NCBI GenBank assembly: GCA_021234155.1
Contig: JAJEKV010000073.1
Coordinates: 3,384,001 to 3,448,000 of the forward strand
Reading direction: 5' to 3'
DNA: 64,000 bases
Source: Isoetes taiwanensis
Lineage: Eukaryota > Streptophyta > Lycopodiopsida > Isoetales > Isoetaceae
Shown here: in pieces, positions 1 through 9,476 of the stretch
Position numbering within the stretch: the first letter of the stretch is position 1
How the letters are laid out: each line of letters starts with the position of its first letter
Notes under the pieces: model-generated
What the model was told of the DNA's origin: nothing
Seen by the model: the letters and a program-made list of their open reading frames with translations, nothing else
Databases searched by the model: none
Position numbers and translations under genes: made by a program

Positions 1-749
1 TCTGGCAGGAGCACTATTTTTAAACAGGTATGAATTTTTATTGATGTCAAGACCTAAAACACACACATAGATTTTTTTCTTTTATATATATGAATCTGAA
101 TTGATTAATAAAACATAAAATAATTACAGAACTTAGGTAGGTATTCTCTAGTTATTGCTAAAAAAAGCTTCAAGGGGATTGATTGAAGGCTCAAACTTTG
201 TATCTGATAACATGGTAGAAGATATTGATATTTTATTCGATATTGATTTCTTATTTGGTGTTCATATGCCCATTTGGTGGATATTTTTTATTCTTTGTGC
301 GTTGCAATATTTGATGGACTTAACATAAATGCTTGTATAGAGTCCTTCCCCTGGATTATTGTCTATATTTTGTGCTAAGTTACTTGGAGATAAACGTCAG
401 TACATAAAGTTATCGGGTCTTTTAATGCATCGTCATTCCCCATGTGGCTGTCTGTTCTTGATATTGGCCCAACAAGAGTTACGTATGGGCTCCCGTAGTT
501 AAACGAAGTGTGGCAGCAGATTAAAGCTTGCAGTTACCTGTTTGACATATTAATTAGACAGAAGAAGAGGTTGAGACATATTGATTAGACATAAGAAGAG
601 GTTGAGAGGCTCATGTGTAGTTTAGCTACAGATATATTCTGATCCAGATGGGATCCTTTGTACGTAAACTATATTTGATCCATGACGGATCTTTGTATTG
701 TATTGTAATTTTTCCTATCTGATCAATACAATAACACAGAGGGAGAGAG
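1..749. other. AT-rich flank, no gene recognised; 31-bp tandem duplication
   Basis: No coding segment could be supported here. Positions 544-574 and 575-605 are two near-identical 31-bp tandem copies differing at a few bases. The segment from about 600 to 745, with its run of short T-rich blocks, has the look of an old LTR end, but no partner LTR is present, so this is only an impression. It abuts the 3' tail of the LINE that follows. Confidence 0.4.
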
Positions 750-858
750 AAATGAAATGAAATGAAATGTATTACGTCTATGGGAGGCCTCTCAGGCCTA
801 TTAGACGAGATTTATTACATTATATCATAAAATAGTAGATGGGTCTCTGAGTCCTCAT

Positions 859-1131
859 CTACTCCTCACTCTCACTCATATTCTCACTTCCATATAATAA
901 TATATTCAAAATTTTCATACAATTTCCTCTATATTTCAGAATGTCTAAAATATAGGACCTTATTTTATCCCCCTGTAGCCCAAAGAATTCGATGAGATCC
1001 TTTGCATCTATTTTATATCGGTCTCGTAGTAGTTGATAAGCTGGGCATTTCAGTAGGACATGCTCCACCACAAACTTGACAATCACGCATTGTCCTTGGA
1101 ATTTGCCCCCATCTCCCAACTCCCACACCAA
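859..1131 (-). pseudogene. LINE ORF2 C-terminal region (degenerate Cys/His motif)
   Basis: This 90-codon reading frame lies downstream of the reverse transcriptase on the same strand but in another frame, so it is a broken-off ORF2 C-terminus. It contains the pattern VVEHVLLKCPAY, the typical His-x4-Cys end of the zinc-knuckle-like motif that closes many LINE ORF2 proteins; the leading Cys pair is damaged (CVIV instead of CxxC). The paralogous LINE at 5.7-6.1 kb has a similar end. It is a fragment, not a gene. Confidence 0.6.
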
Positions 1132-1298
1132 AGTGGTGTGAGCTAAGGCGGATTCTGCTAATGGTATGTCTCTTCTTTATAGAGCAGATGAGCAGCCTTG
1201 TCCAGATTAGGATTCATGTTTTGTCTATATAGAAGCATTTTGGTCTTGGGGGTACCCAGTGCTTAAGATCATCTTTGACTAGGATTGCATCTTTCCAA

Positions 1299-3077
1299 TC
1301 AATGTCCCATTTTTCGAGCCATTTTTTCACATCTGCAAACACAACCCCTTTCTTCACTTGCTATCATAGCCTTATGTGGAAGTCTAGAGGCATCCATCTG
1401 TCTTACTTTTTTTAAATATCTGATGCATGTGAGTACTGCTTCTTCTTCAAGCGGCATGAGTTCACATTCGGATAGCATCCATATAGAACAACAGTCTGCA
1501 CAAGTGTTTGAAAAAGTCTTATCTTGCCATGACCATAAGAAAATTTTGCGGCACATGCTTTGCAATGCGTATAAGGCTTTCAGCCCCCCCTCCATTCTTT
1601 GAGCAATACATATGTTCCATTTGTGGTTCCTGCTTATAATCAATCCCAAATATTTATATGCATCACATGTTTGCACAATGTTGCCTTTATAGTTAAACGG
1701 TAAGTCCTGCTTGAGAGCTCCAACTGTCATAACATTTGTTTTTTCCAGATTTACTTGCATTCCTGTTTCATCACAAAACTTGGCTAATCCATCTAGGTGC
1801 TGCTGCATATGTTCGCGTGTGCGTGCAAAGATAACAACATCATCAGCATACATAAGCAATTGAACCACATACCCATTCATTGTCGTACCCCCTTCCGAAT
1901 TATGGTGTAACCATTCTTCTAAATTATCAATAAATAGCCCAAATAGCGTTGGAGACATTGGGCATCCTTGCTTTACTCCGATATTACTTTCAACATAGTC
2001 TTGCACATCTACAGAAAAAGGAAAGGAGAGTTGTACTAACACTTTTTCATATAGAACACGTACCGCATCTCTTAAATGCTCAGGTAACTGAAGTCTTTCC
2101 ATTCTTTCCCAGAGCTTTACTCTCGGCACTTTATCAAATGCCTTCCTAAAATCAATAAAGGAGACATATACTGGCTTCTTCGTACCTTTAACTGAATCAA
2201 ATATGGTTTTCAAAGTAAGTAGATGGTCAGTAGTAGACTTCTTGGGTCTGAATCCAGCTTGAGTCTCCGCCCGCATGCCATATTTTTCAGCCCAATTGCT
2301 TATCTTCTTCTCTAATATTGTGGCTAGTAGTTTTGAGAATAAGCTACTAACCATGAGTGTTCTATAATTGCTTGCATCTGTCATTGGGCCTGTTTTGTGA
2401 ATCGGGACCACTCTATTAAGTTGCCAATCTCGGGGGATCCCTTGGCTCATTACTGATGTAAACATTTTTGCAATCATTATATAAAGAGTGTCACCAGCCC
2501 ATTTCAAATGCTCTGCACATAGCCCCTGTGAATCTCTAGCTTTACCATTTGCGAGGTGTTTGATACCTTCAGCTATATCTTCTTCTGTAAATATGAGATC
2601 CGATTTTATGCCTTTTTCGGGTGGGATGCTATTGTCATTGTACAACTTAACCACTTGAGCCCACAACTCCTCTGCCTTGAGAGGGATCTGTTGTGGTCTT
2701 GTCTGTTTCAGCTTGCTCCAAAAGAGCTTAGGCTCTGCGAGACATTGATTCAACAATGTCTCCTGTTGGCATTTGATGAATTTTCTCTTTTTCCTCCTTA
2801 CCGAGTTTCTGTATGCCTTCTTTAATCCATCTTTTTGATCATCTGTGCAGTTCATAAGCCTCTTTCTAGCCTCCTTACATTCAGAGTCAAACCAAGAATT
2901 GCACTTCAGCCCTTTCATTGTTCGATGGGAAGCAAAACTTTCTTTTGATGCCTCTATGAGTATTTTATGTAAGCCACTGCTAATCCCTGCAGCATTATCT
3001 GGCCATTGCATGTTACCAATCAAGTTTTCAATTTTTTGTTTATACTGATCAACCTTTTTTGGATTGAGTCTTATCAC
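1299..3077 (-). pseudogene. LINE ORF2 reverse transcriptase domain
   Basis: A 592-codon open frame carries the full non-LTR RT core: the RVVPIHKTG block, the Q-GFRPKKSTTDH block, FIDFRKAFDKV (catalytic Asp), the GVKQGCPMSPTLF block, and LLMYADDVVIFA, the Y-x-D-D catalytic motif with both Asp residues present. It would copy the LINE RNA at the nicked chromosomal target. It is in the same frame as the endonuclease segment upstream and separated from it by a single in-frame TAA at about 3102, so one nonsense change splits ORF2. Another frame change separates it from the C-terminal piece at 859-1131. Family assignment is secure; activity is unlikely. Confidence 0.88.
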
Positions 3078-3101
3078 TTGAGCCTTTCCAGAAGTGTGCT
3101 C

Positions 3102-3900
3102 TTAACAAGGAAGCGAGAAGGCCAAGGGCACATGGTCTGATTCAATCTGTTCCTTCATGACTACAAAGTCTGTTATCTGCTCAATTGTTTTGCCAGATGC
3201 GATCACATAGTCCACTACACTCCTTGCCCTACAAGTGCAATTAGCTGTCATCGGGAACTTACAAATACCATTACATATGAGTAGATTGGTGCTACAACAG
3301 AGATTCAAGAGTTGTCTGCCAGACTTGGTAGTGATTATATCCTGTGATTCTCTATACCATCCATATGCTTTCAAGTCCATATCCTCTAAGGCATCAAGCC
3401 ACAATGGATCGCGATCTCCTGTATATGTGGTAGCTTGCTTATTCCCTGTTCTACCATTGAAATCTCCTACTAGTATGATGTCCCCTTTATCTTGAAATCT
3501 CATGATATCCTGCTCTAATTCAACAAATCTTCACTACATGCATCAGTATTTTGATACGTTGGCTTATGTCTCGGTGCATAATAACATACTGCCATATAAT
3601 ATGTAATTTTTTGGTCCCTGAATTGAGAGCCAAATATACTGGTTATTCTTGTCCTTTTTAACTCCTTGCACTAAATTCCGAACTGTGTTTTTGATATAGC
3701 ACGCCACGCCACGCCACCATTGCCATTATCCCTTTGCTTAAATCTATTGTTCTATACTGAATAAATTTTTTCATATCCATCAATTTCAGGTAACTCATAA
3801 AGGTCATGTTCCTTTGTTTCTACGAAGCAGATCATATCAGTTTCATCTAAAATTTCCCTCATACTCAAAATCTTGTCTACTGTGAGTCGTTTATATTCCA
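3102..3900 (-). pseudogene. LINE ORF2 AP-type endonuclease domain
   Basis: The open part (3503-3102, 133 codons) contains IILVGDFNGRTG and, near its end, ESDHVPLAF, the GDFN and SDH signatures of apurinic-type LINE endonucleases that nick the target DNA. Upstream (about 3900-3510) recognisable endonuclease sequence such as ICFVETKEHDLYELP continues in shifted frames with at least two frame changes and stops. The segment joins the RT in frame apart from one TAA. It is a broken domain. Confidence 0.75.
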
Positions 3901-3930
3901 AATGACAATTCTGAGTGCCTCCGCCTCTAC

Positions 3931-4831
3931 CTATGCCTCAATGATAGCCTTTTCCCTTTTCCATTCAACCTTTTTGTTATTAGCCCTGGCCTCCTTAACT
4001 CTTTCGAGTTCCTGTTTTTTAGCTTTCATTTGCTCTCTTGTCAGATTCTCATTTATCCAGATGAATTTTTCTTTCAGCTTGTATTTGTTTTTTAGCACTG
4101 CAATTTTGTCTTCTCTGCTATTGAAACAAACAACAACATGTCGGGTACCTTTTTCTTTTTTTCCAACTCGAAAAGCCTCAGATGCTGGCATCTAGCACTC
4201 CAAGTTCAGCCACAAAGAGTCTCTCTACCTCCATTTTTATATTCTCCTGGTCAGCCTCAGGTAATCCAATAATCCTTAGATTCAAGAACCTTTGTCGTCG
4301 TTCTTGTTCTTCCACATAGTCCTGATTTTTCAGTGTCGCAAACTCTTTCATTTCTAGAGATGCCTTTGCCTTCCTTACTGGAGCCCTGTTTGAGCAGTTC
4401 AATTTCTTATCGCAATTGCCTTGCAGTCTCTTCTCGATCTGATTTAATTTTTTCAATCTCTTTCTTAAATTCATCTGTTATTGTTGCTCTCAATTCCTTC
4501 AACATTTCCTGCATTGCATTCTTTACAAAGTCTTTGATAAATGTTTTCTTGAATTCTCCAAGCATTTCCTTCATTTGTTGGAGCATTGATATGTTTTCTT
4601 CTGTTTCAGATTCTGTATAATCTGTTTAGGTTCAGGTTCAGATGAATCAGCATCTCCATCATCAATTATCTCAGTAGGTTTTGCCTTAGCTGATTTATTC
4701 CTGCCATACATTTCCCTGGATTTGTGTAATTTTTTAGTTTCTTCTGCTGTTTCTGGTGAGTAAGCAAGATTTTGTTTGGCAAGTGATTTCACAGCCCTGA
4801 AGCCTTCACCGTTGTTCTGCCTGGTCATCAT
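3931..4831 (-). pseudogene. LINE ORF1 (L1-type RNA-binding protein), frame-broken
   Basis: Three consecutive minus-strand pieces (4831-4571, 4474-4178, 4191-3931) together resemble an L1 ORF1 protein: a basic and acidic N-terminus, a charged, probably coiled-coil segment, then RFLNLRIIGLPE and a following ENIKMEVERLF block, the typical start of the L1 ORF1 RRM-like domain, and a basic C-terminus ending in a Lys/Glu-rich helix. The pieces are in different frames. The same C-terminal block (WINENLTREQ type) recurs in LINE copy C near 11.85 kb. Confidence 0.6.
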
Positions 4832-5323
4832 TTTATAGCTAAGAGATCAGGTTATTGTAGCTCCCAGGCAAAGGAAGTCTGCACCGCCACGGTTTATGGT
4901 AGCCAAGCCTGTCTGCAATGACTGCAAAATACTTCGAAAATGGGTCTGAGAATGCAGCAACTAGCTACAAGTGCTGGTGAAGCTCCGATTACAATGGTGG
5001 GTGCTGGTGTAGCCGACTTGACGTGATTTACAGGCAAGACGTGCCCACAGATAACAGAGCTCCCACCCGACTTATTTTACTGGCCCTTCCAAGATAACAG
5101 AGCTTGAGCTTGATGTGAATAGAGCTTGACAGGCCCTTCCAAGATAACAGCCAAGGAAATGTCGCACCTGGGAAGTACTGATGGAGCTGGATCGATTGCA
5201 GAGCCCTACACGGCTTATTGTACAGGCCCTAAGCAGTACCTTGTCTAGATCAAACAGAGGACAAAGCAAACGGCATCGAACAATGTTTTGGGAGCGCACA
5301 CAGCTAGCGTCTAGGGTTCCGCG

Positions 5324-5356
5324 GAGAGAGAGAGAGAGAGATAGATAGATAGATAG
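5324..5356. repeat. (GA)n(GATA)n microsatellite
   Basis: A pure GA run passes directly into GATA units. It marks the 5' border of the LINE at 750-5320. A GA-rich tract also sits at the LINE's 3' border. Confidence 0.95.
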
Positions 5357-5563
5357 TATTTTAACGTCACGCCACTAGGCAGCATCCAATTGGACATGTG
5401 ACCACACACCACACTACATTGCTCGGTTGGGCCCTGCCCCCAACCACCTTACATTGCGTCTATTAGGATTTGACCCCCAACAGTACCGAGTGCGATTCTG
5501 GGCGGTCTCGAACTCAAGACCACATTGCTAAGGAACTAGTGTGTTACCAAACGCCTGACGCAT

Positions 5564-5575
<12 letters not shown>
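5357..5575. other. Short spacer between two LINE copies
   Basis: No coding or repeat family recognised. It separates two GA microsatellites that each border a LINE. Confidence 0.4.

Positions 5576-5653
<78 letters not shown>
5576..5653. repeat. Compound microsatellite (GA)n(T)n(GT)n
   Basis: A GA run, a T run and a long GT run follow each other without interruption and end at the 3' tail of LINE copy B. Any open reading frame across it is a microsatellite translation. Confidence 0.97.
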
Positions 5654-5656
<3 letters not shown>

Positions 5657-7064
5657 TGAAATGAAATGAAACGTTTTATTATCACGTCTACTGAGACCAT
5701 CAGATCTATCAGACGTTCAGATTGTATTCTACATCAAATCAATCATCAAATGTGTTTCCGCAATCAGAAGCATCATCTGTCATCTCTAACTCTGATATCT
5801 CGTGTTCACCATGTTGCAAAAGCACATCTGTAATAAAGTTCCCAATAGTAGAAGAAGGTAAGCAAAATAGGTCTACTGTGCCTTATACTCTGTATCTTTT
5901 TCTCAACCCCTCGTATGCTGGACATAAAAGAAGGGCATGCACTTCGTCTTCAACCTCATCCTGACCACAAACCTTACATAATCGACCATGCATGGGAATG
6001 TTCTTTCATTTGCCCTCTTCAATATGTAGCAAAATAAAAGGGGTTCCAGGGGGATTTGATATGGATGTAAAAGTAATAATTCCTGAAACCATAGACCATA
6101 AAAAAATACAGATTCAAGATAAAAAATAATCACATTAGCTCACTGGGTACATTAGTTAAAGTAATCTAATTAGGACATTGAGTTATTTTGGTAGAGGTTC
6201 AAGCCCCCGTATTTCATATTCTAAAATCTTAGGCAAAGCCATATGGAGGTTCGATATTCCCTCAAAACTTTGGGCGAAATCGTATTTCGTATTTCAAAAT
6301 CATAGACGCCTTTAATGATAAATTACTAAAATCCTAAGCAAAGCCGTATAGAGGTTCTATATTCCCTCAAAACCTTAGGTGAAATCGTATTTCATATTTT
6401 AAAATCATAGGCGCCTCCAATCATAAATGACTATAAGCGAAACAAGAGGTGCTTAGAGGCTCCAACATACGATCTGGGTTGTAGGATCGACAAATTCGAT
6501 GACTGTGGTAGTCCAGGGTGCACTTCGTTTAGAATTTGTAGCGAACTCATGGATATATCACTCTTCAAGTAGTCTGCTTCCGCAGCGACGTGTTATTTCT
6601 ACCCAACCACTGAGTCCATCATAGCACGGAGAGTGACTAAGTGATCAACTGTGGACTTTTTGGGTTTAATTCATGCCTGTCCTATAGCTCTTGCAGTATG
6701 ATCTTCTGTCCAGGTGCTTATTTTGCGTTCAAGTACAGACGCAAACAATTTTGCATACAGCCTGCCAACCATGCTGGTATGATAAGTACTTGATCTGATT
6801 TATCTCCTGATTTATGCAATGGCACAACTCTATTTACCTACCAGGATATAGGAAATCCATCTCTCTAGGCCATGTTAAATATATCAGTCAATTTATTTGC
6901 AATTTCTTTGCCAGTCCATTTAAACAATTTAGCCGTAAGGCCACAAGCATCTACAGCTTTGCCATTGGCAAGTCTTTGGCGACCATCTTGCACATTATAT
7001 ATGGCAAAATATCACCAATAGTGTGTGTGTCTTCTGCCATCTTAGCCTCGCCGTTGGGTTACAT
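5653..7064 (-). mobile_element. LINE remnant (copy B), internally rearranged
   Basis: The sense-strand 3' end is again a (CATTT)n tail (5653-5672). Inward lies a Cys/His-type C-terminus (about 5903-6020), then an inserted SINE-like block (6135-6432), then reverse-transcriptase sequence at about 6590-7061. There the minus strand reads LANGKAVDACGL and a VNRVVPLHKSG-type block, matching the same region of the LINE at 1299-3077 in shifted frames with stops. The RT catalytic part is deleted. The remnant stops exactly where the foldback element at 7065 begins, so that element probably inserted into, or at the edge of, this LINE. Confidence 0.65.
6135..6432 (+). mobile_element. Possible tRNA-derived SINE with duplicated 105-bp body
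   Basis: TTAGCTCACTGGGT at 6135-6148 resembles the RNA polymerase III A box. GAGGTTCAAGCCCC at 6194-6207 resembles the B box, about 60 bp downstream, as in a tRNA-like SINE head. Beyond it, 6223-6327 and 6328-6432 are two tandem 105-bp copies that differ at roughly one base in ten. The block interrupts LINE copy B. It has no acceptor stem or clear anticodon arm, so it is not called as a tRNA gene. The assignment rests on two short boxes. Confidence 0.42.
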
Positions 7065-7516
7065 TAACAACCAACACATAACTAACATTAACGTTATTAA
7101 CACAAACCATTGCATCTAACGCATTTAAATTAAAATCCCCCTGAAACCCCCTTTGGTTTGGGTGCATATTCACACGGGGGGTTACTCCGGGCATCGAGAG
7201 CTGTCGGATGGGCATATTTGCCCTTTATTCCTTGATCTGGACCGTACATGGCGATCCTCGTTTGTGGGGTATAGCTGTACAAATTTTTGTATACTGTATA
7301 TTGAGGTTTGCAAAAGACTATAAGGTTTGAGGGAATGTACTTAATGGTGTTAATTTTGTACATGTATTGTAAGTTTTCAGGGGCTCTCGCTGCCCTACAT
7401 AACCCCCCGTGTGAATATGCACCCAAACCAAAGGGGTTTCAGGGGGATTTTAATTTAAATGTTAGATGCAATGGTTTGTGTTAATAACGTTAATGTTAGT
7501 TATGTGTTGGTTGTTA
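7065..7516. mobile_element. Foldback MITE with ~118-bp terminal inverted repeats
   Basis: The left arm (about 7065-7184) and right arm (about 7400-7516) are near-perfect inverted copies with only a few 1-2 base differences, separated by about 215 bp of non-coding DNA. The outermost bases are TA followed by ACAACCAACACATAAC, mirrored at the other end, so a TA target duplication (Tc1/mariner-Stowaway style) fits; a TTA/TAA target (Harbinger style) cannot be excluded. It encodes no transposase and would be mobilised in trans. It sits at the end of LINE copy B. Confidence 0.8.
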
Positions 7517-8837
7517 TATTAAAAAAAATTTTGGCCCTTCGGGCCCTAACAAAACAAACCCCCCAAGATTTGAGCCTGGGCTAGTCTGAAGAGTAATGCA
7601 CATTCAACGCCTTAGAAAAAGTATTGGATATAAACATGCCATTTGAATTATAATGATATTATAAAAAAAATTTAGAAATAAACATATAATTTGTAGCTTA
7701 GTAACGACTTTATAATACGGGATTTCAACTCATTATGCCCATGCATCTATATCTTTGCATCTATGTGCAGACGTATAAAATCGCACAACTGGACATTCTC
7801 ACAAACACATTTCGTTTTAGTCTCAGTTCCTGCACTGCATTGCATACCAAGGGCCGCTTACCACAAGTTGCATACTTTGGTAAAAAGAATTAAAGACATC
7901 AAGACTTACCTACGTGATGGTAGCTATTTTATCGTTGTATAACACAATTCCACAAGAATACATTTGAGAGCATGATAGCTACATATCTCACCTAACCTAA
8001 GGAGATTAGTCGTGGGCACATCAAAATGAGAGGCTCGCCAAGAGAAAAGCATGGCCTAACCAACTTAGAAAGAGCAACATTAAACAGAGAGTCAGCTACA
8101 TCAGGGCAACTAAGGTAAACAATGTGGACCTCTTTATCTTTATGGCAGTTTCCTGGGCAGAATGAATAGAAAAAGATCTAAGGAACAGCACAACAGGATG
8201 CCCTGTTGGTTTTTACATTGATGAGCTACCACAAATATGCGTCTCCCATTCTCGCCCATGCGGATATCCTCTTTCCTAGAGTGATGCAGAAGATGCTTTT
8301 TGTCACAAAACTCTTGATCATGTGCAAACACAGCTGAGATCTGGATATAATAGCATCTGGTAAAATAGTTGGATAGTGTAGCATCTGGTAAAACAGTTCA
8401 CGGGTGTTCGCACCATAAGAAAGCGTGATTACCCTAATGAACGAATTTATTCATTCTTCCAGCCGCTCCCAAATTTGCCCCAAATCCAAGCAGCAGATTC
8501 AGCATCGGGCCTGTCTAATCATTCTGCCAGTAAGCAATGATGGTACTATTGGGAATGGGCACATGCAATCTAGGTTGCCTTTCTGCAAATGTCCCCCCGG
8601 CCCGCAAAATTATAACTTAACCAAAGTTCTTGGCAGATCAATTGCATAAAGGATAACATTATTACCCATGTAACAATGCCGCTATTTGGCAAAAAGTGCT
8701 CGGTGGCAATGAGGATCACACGCAGATATTGTTTCAAGAAGAACAATTTCAAACTATATACGCCACTTTTTTCTCATCAATCGTTCTTCGCATATAATAC
8801 CCCGCATTAAGAGAGGTCATTTCAGAATGGAGCAAGC
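7517..8837. other. No gene recognised
   Basis: Short reading frames here show no family motif. Around 7560-7610 the minus strand has a CAGGCTCAAATCTTGG stretch vaguely like a pol III B box, without a matching A box. Nothing further could be supported. Confidence 0.4.
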
Positions 8838-8994
8838 TTACGATGTCTTGAACCAACCAGAAAGTATAGGGTAGTACTCAGGATCAAGGTAACCAAAGGT
8901 CCCCTTCACTGTCATGGAAACAGAGATTGACCCATCTTCTGATTTTTGCAGCTCAGGATCAACTTTAGGTTCGGTCCTGGTTAGCATCTTTCGA
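8838..8994 (-). pseudogene. Receptor-like kinase fragment (activation-loop region)
   Basis: The minus strand reads SVSMTVKGTFGYLDPEYY and then diverges to a stop. GTFGYLDPEYY is the hallmark of the activation segment and P+1 loop (kinase subdomain VIII) of plant receptor-like kinases. Neither the catalytic HRD/DFG regions upstream nor the SDVYSFG region downstream could be found nearby. This looks like a single captured exon fragment rather than part of a working kinase gene. Confidence 0.6.
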
Positions 8995-9476
8995 TTTTTA
9001 AAAGAAAAGATCCACCATCGAATCCATGAATCGTAAACTAAGCAAAGCTAAACCTTATCTGCCATAGCCGAAAACAGAAGTAAAAAACCCAGCAAAATCT
9101 TTACCTTATCTGCTATAGCCGGATTTGTGCCGGGATTTCCGGCTGTAGGCTGCTCAAACAAAGTCCTGTTAACTTTTGCCTTGCCAAGCCGTGAGAGAAG
9201 AACGATCCGTGAGAGAAGAACAATTAAATAACCCTAAAATACCTTTGTTCGATAATAACCCTAAAATACCTTTGTTCGATGTTTGCATGCTTGAATTGTG
9301 ATATTTATAGAAATCATAGGCATAACCATTGAATAATACCACCAAAATTAATGTGAAGGTATGTGCACTCTAGATGTACCGATTAGTACATCTCACGAAA
9401 TACAGTCATCAAATCATATAAAAACCTTAGTAAAAAGTGTATAAAAATACAAAAGAAACCCCCTGTTATTATGCTA
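8995..9476. other. No gene recognised
   Basis: AT-rich spacer with a ~30-bp near-tandem duplication at about 9229-9282 (ataaccctaaaatacctttgttcgat type). No coding signal seen. Confidence 0.4.

Larger units (their letters stand above)
750..5320 (-). mobile_element. L1-like non-LTR retrotransposon (LINE), nearly complete, decayed
   Basis: Read on the minus strand the order is ORF1 (about 4831-3931), endonuclease (about 3900-3102), reverse transcriptase (3077-1299) and a C-terminal Cys/His region (1131-859), the order of L1-type LINEs. The 3' end is not a plain poly(A) tail: it is a short tandem repeat, (CATTT)4 on the sense strand, at 750-769. The 5' end is placed near 5320 because LINE-like sequence stops before a GA/GATA microsatellite. 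Frames are broken several times, so it is not autonomous. The same tail occurs on the second LINE copy at 5653. No convincing target-site duplication was found because both flanks are GA-rich. Confidence 0.8.

Noticed and set aside
5470-5664. Plus-strand open frame with Arg-Glu and Cys-Val repeats
   Set aside because: It is the translation of GA and GT microsatellites.
6135-6207. tRNA gene
   Set aside because: A- and B-box-like words are present, but no acceptor stem or anticodon arm could be drawn, and a duplicated body follows; treated as a possible SINE.
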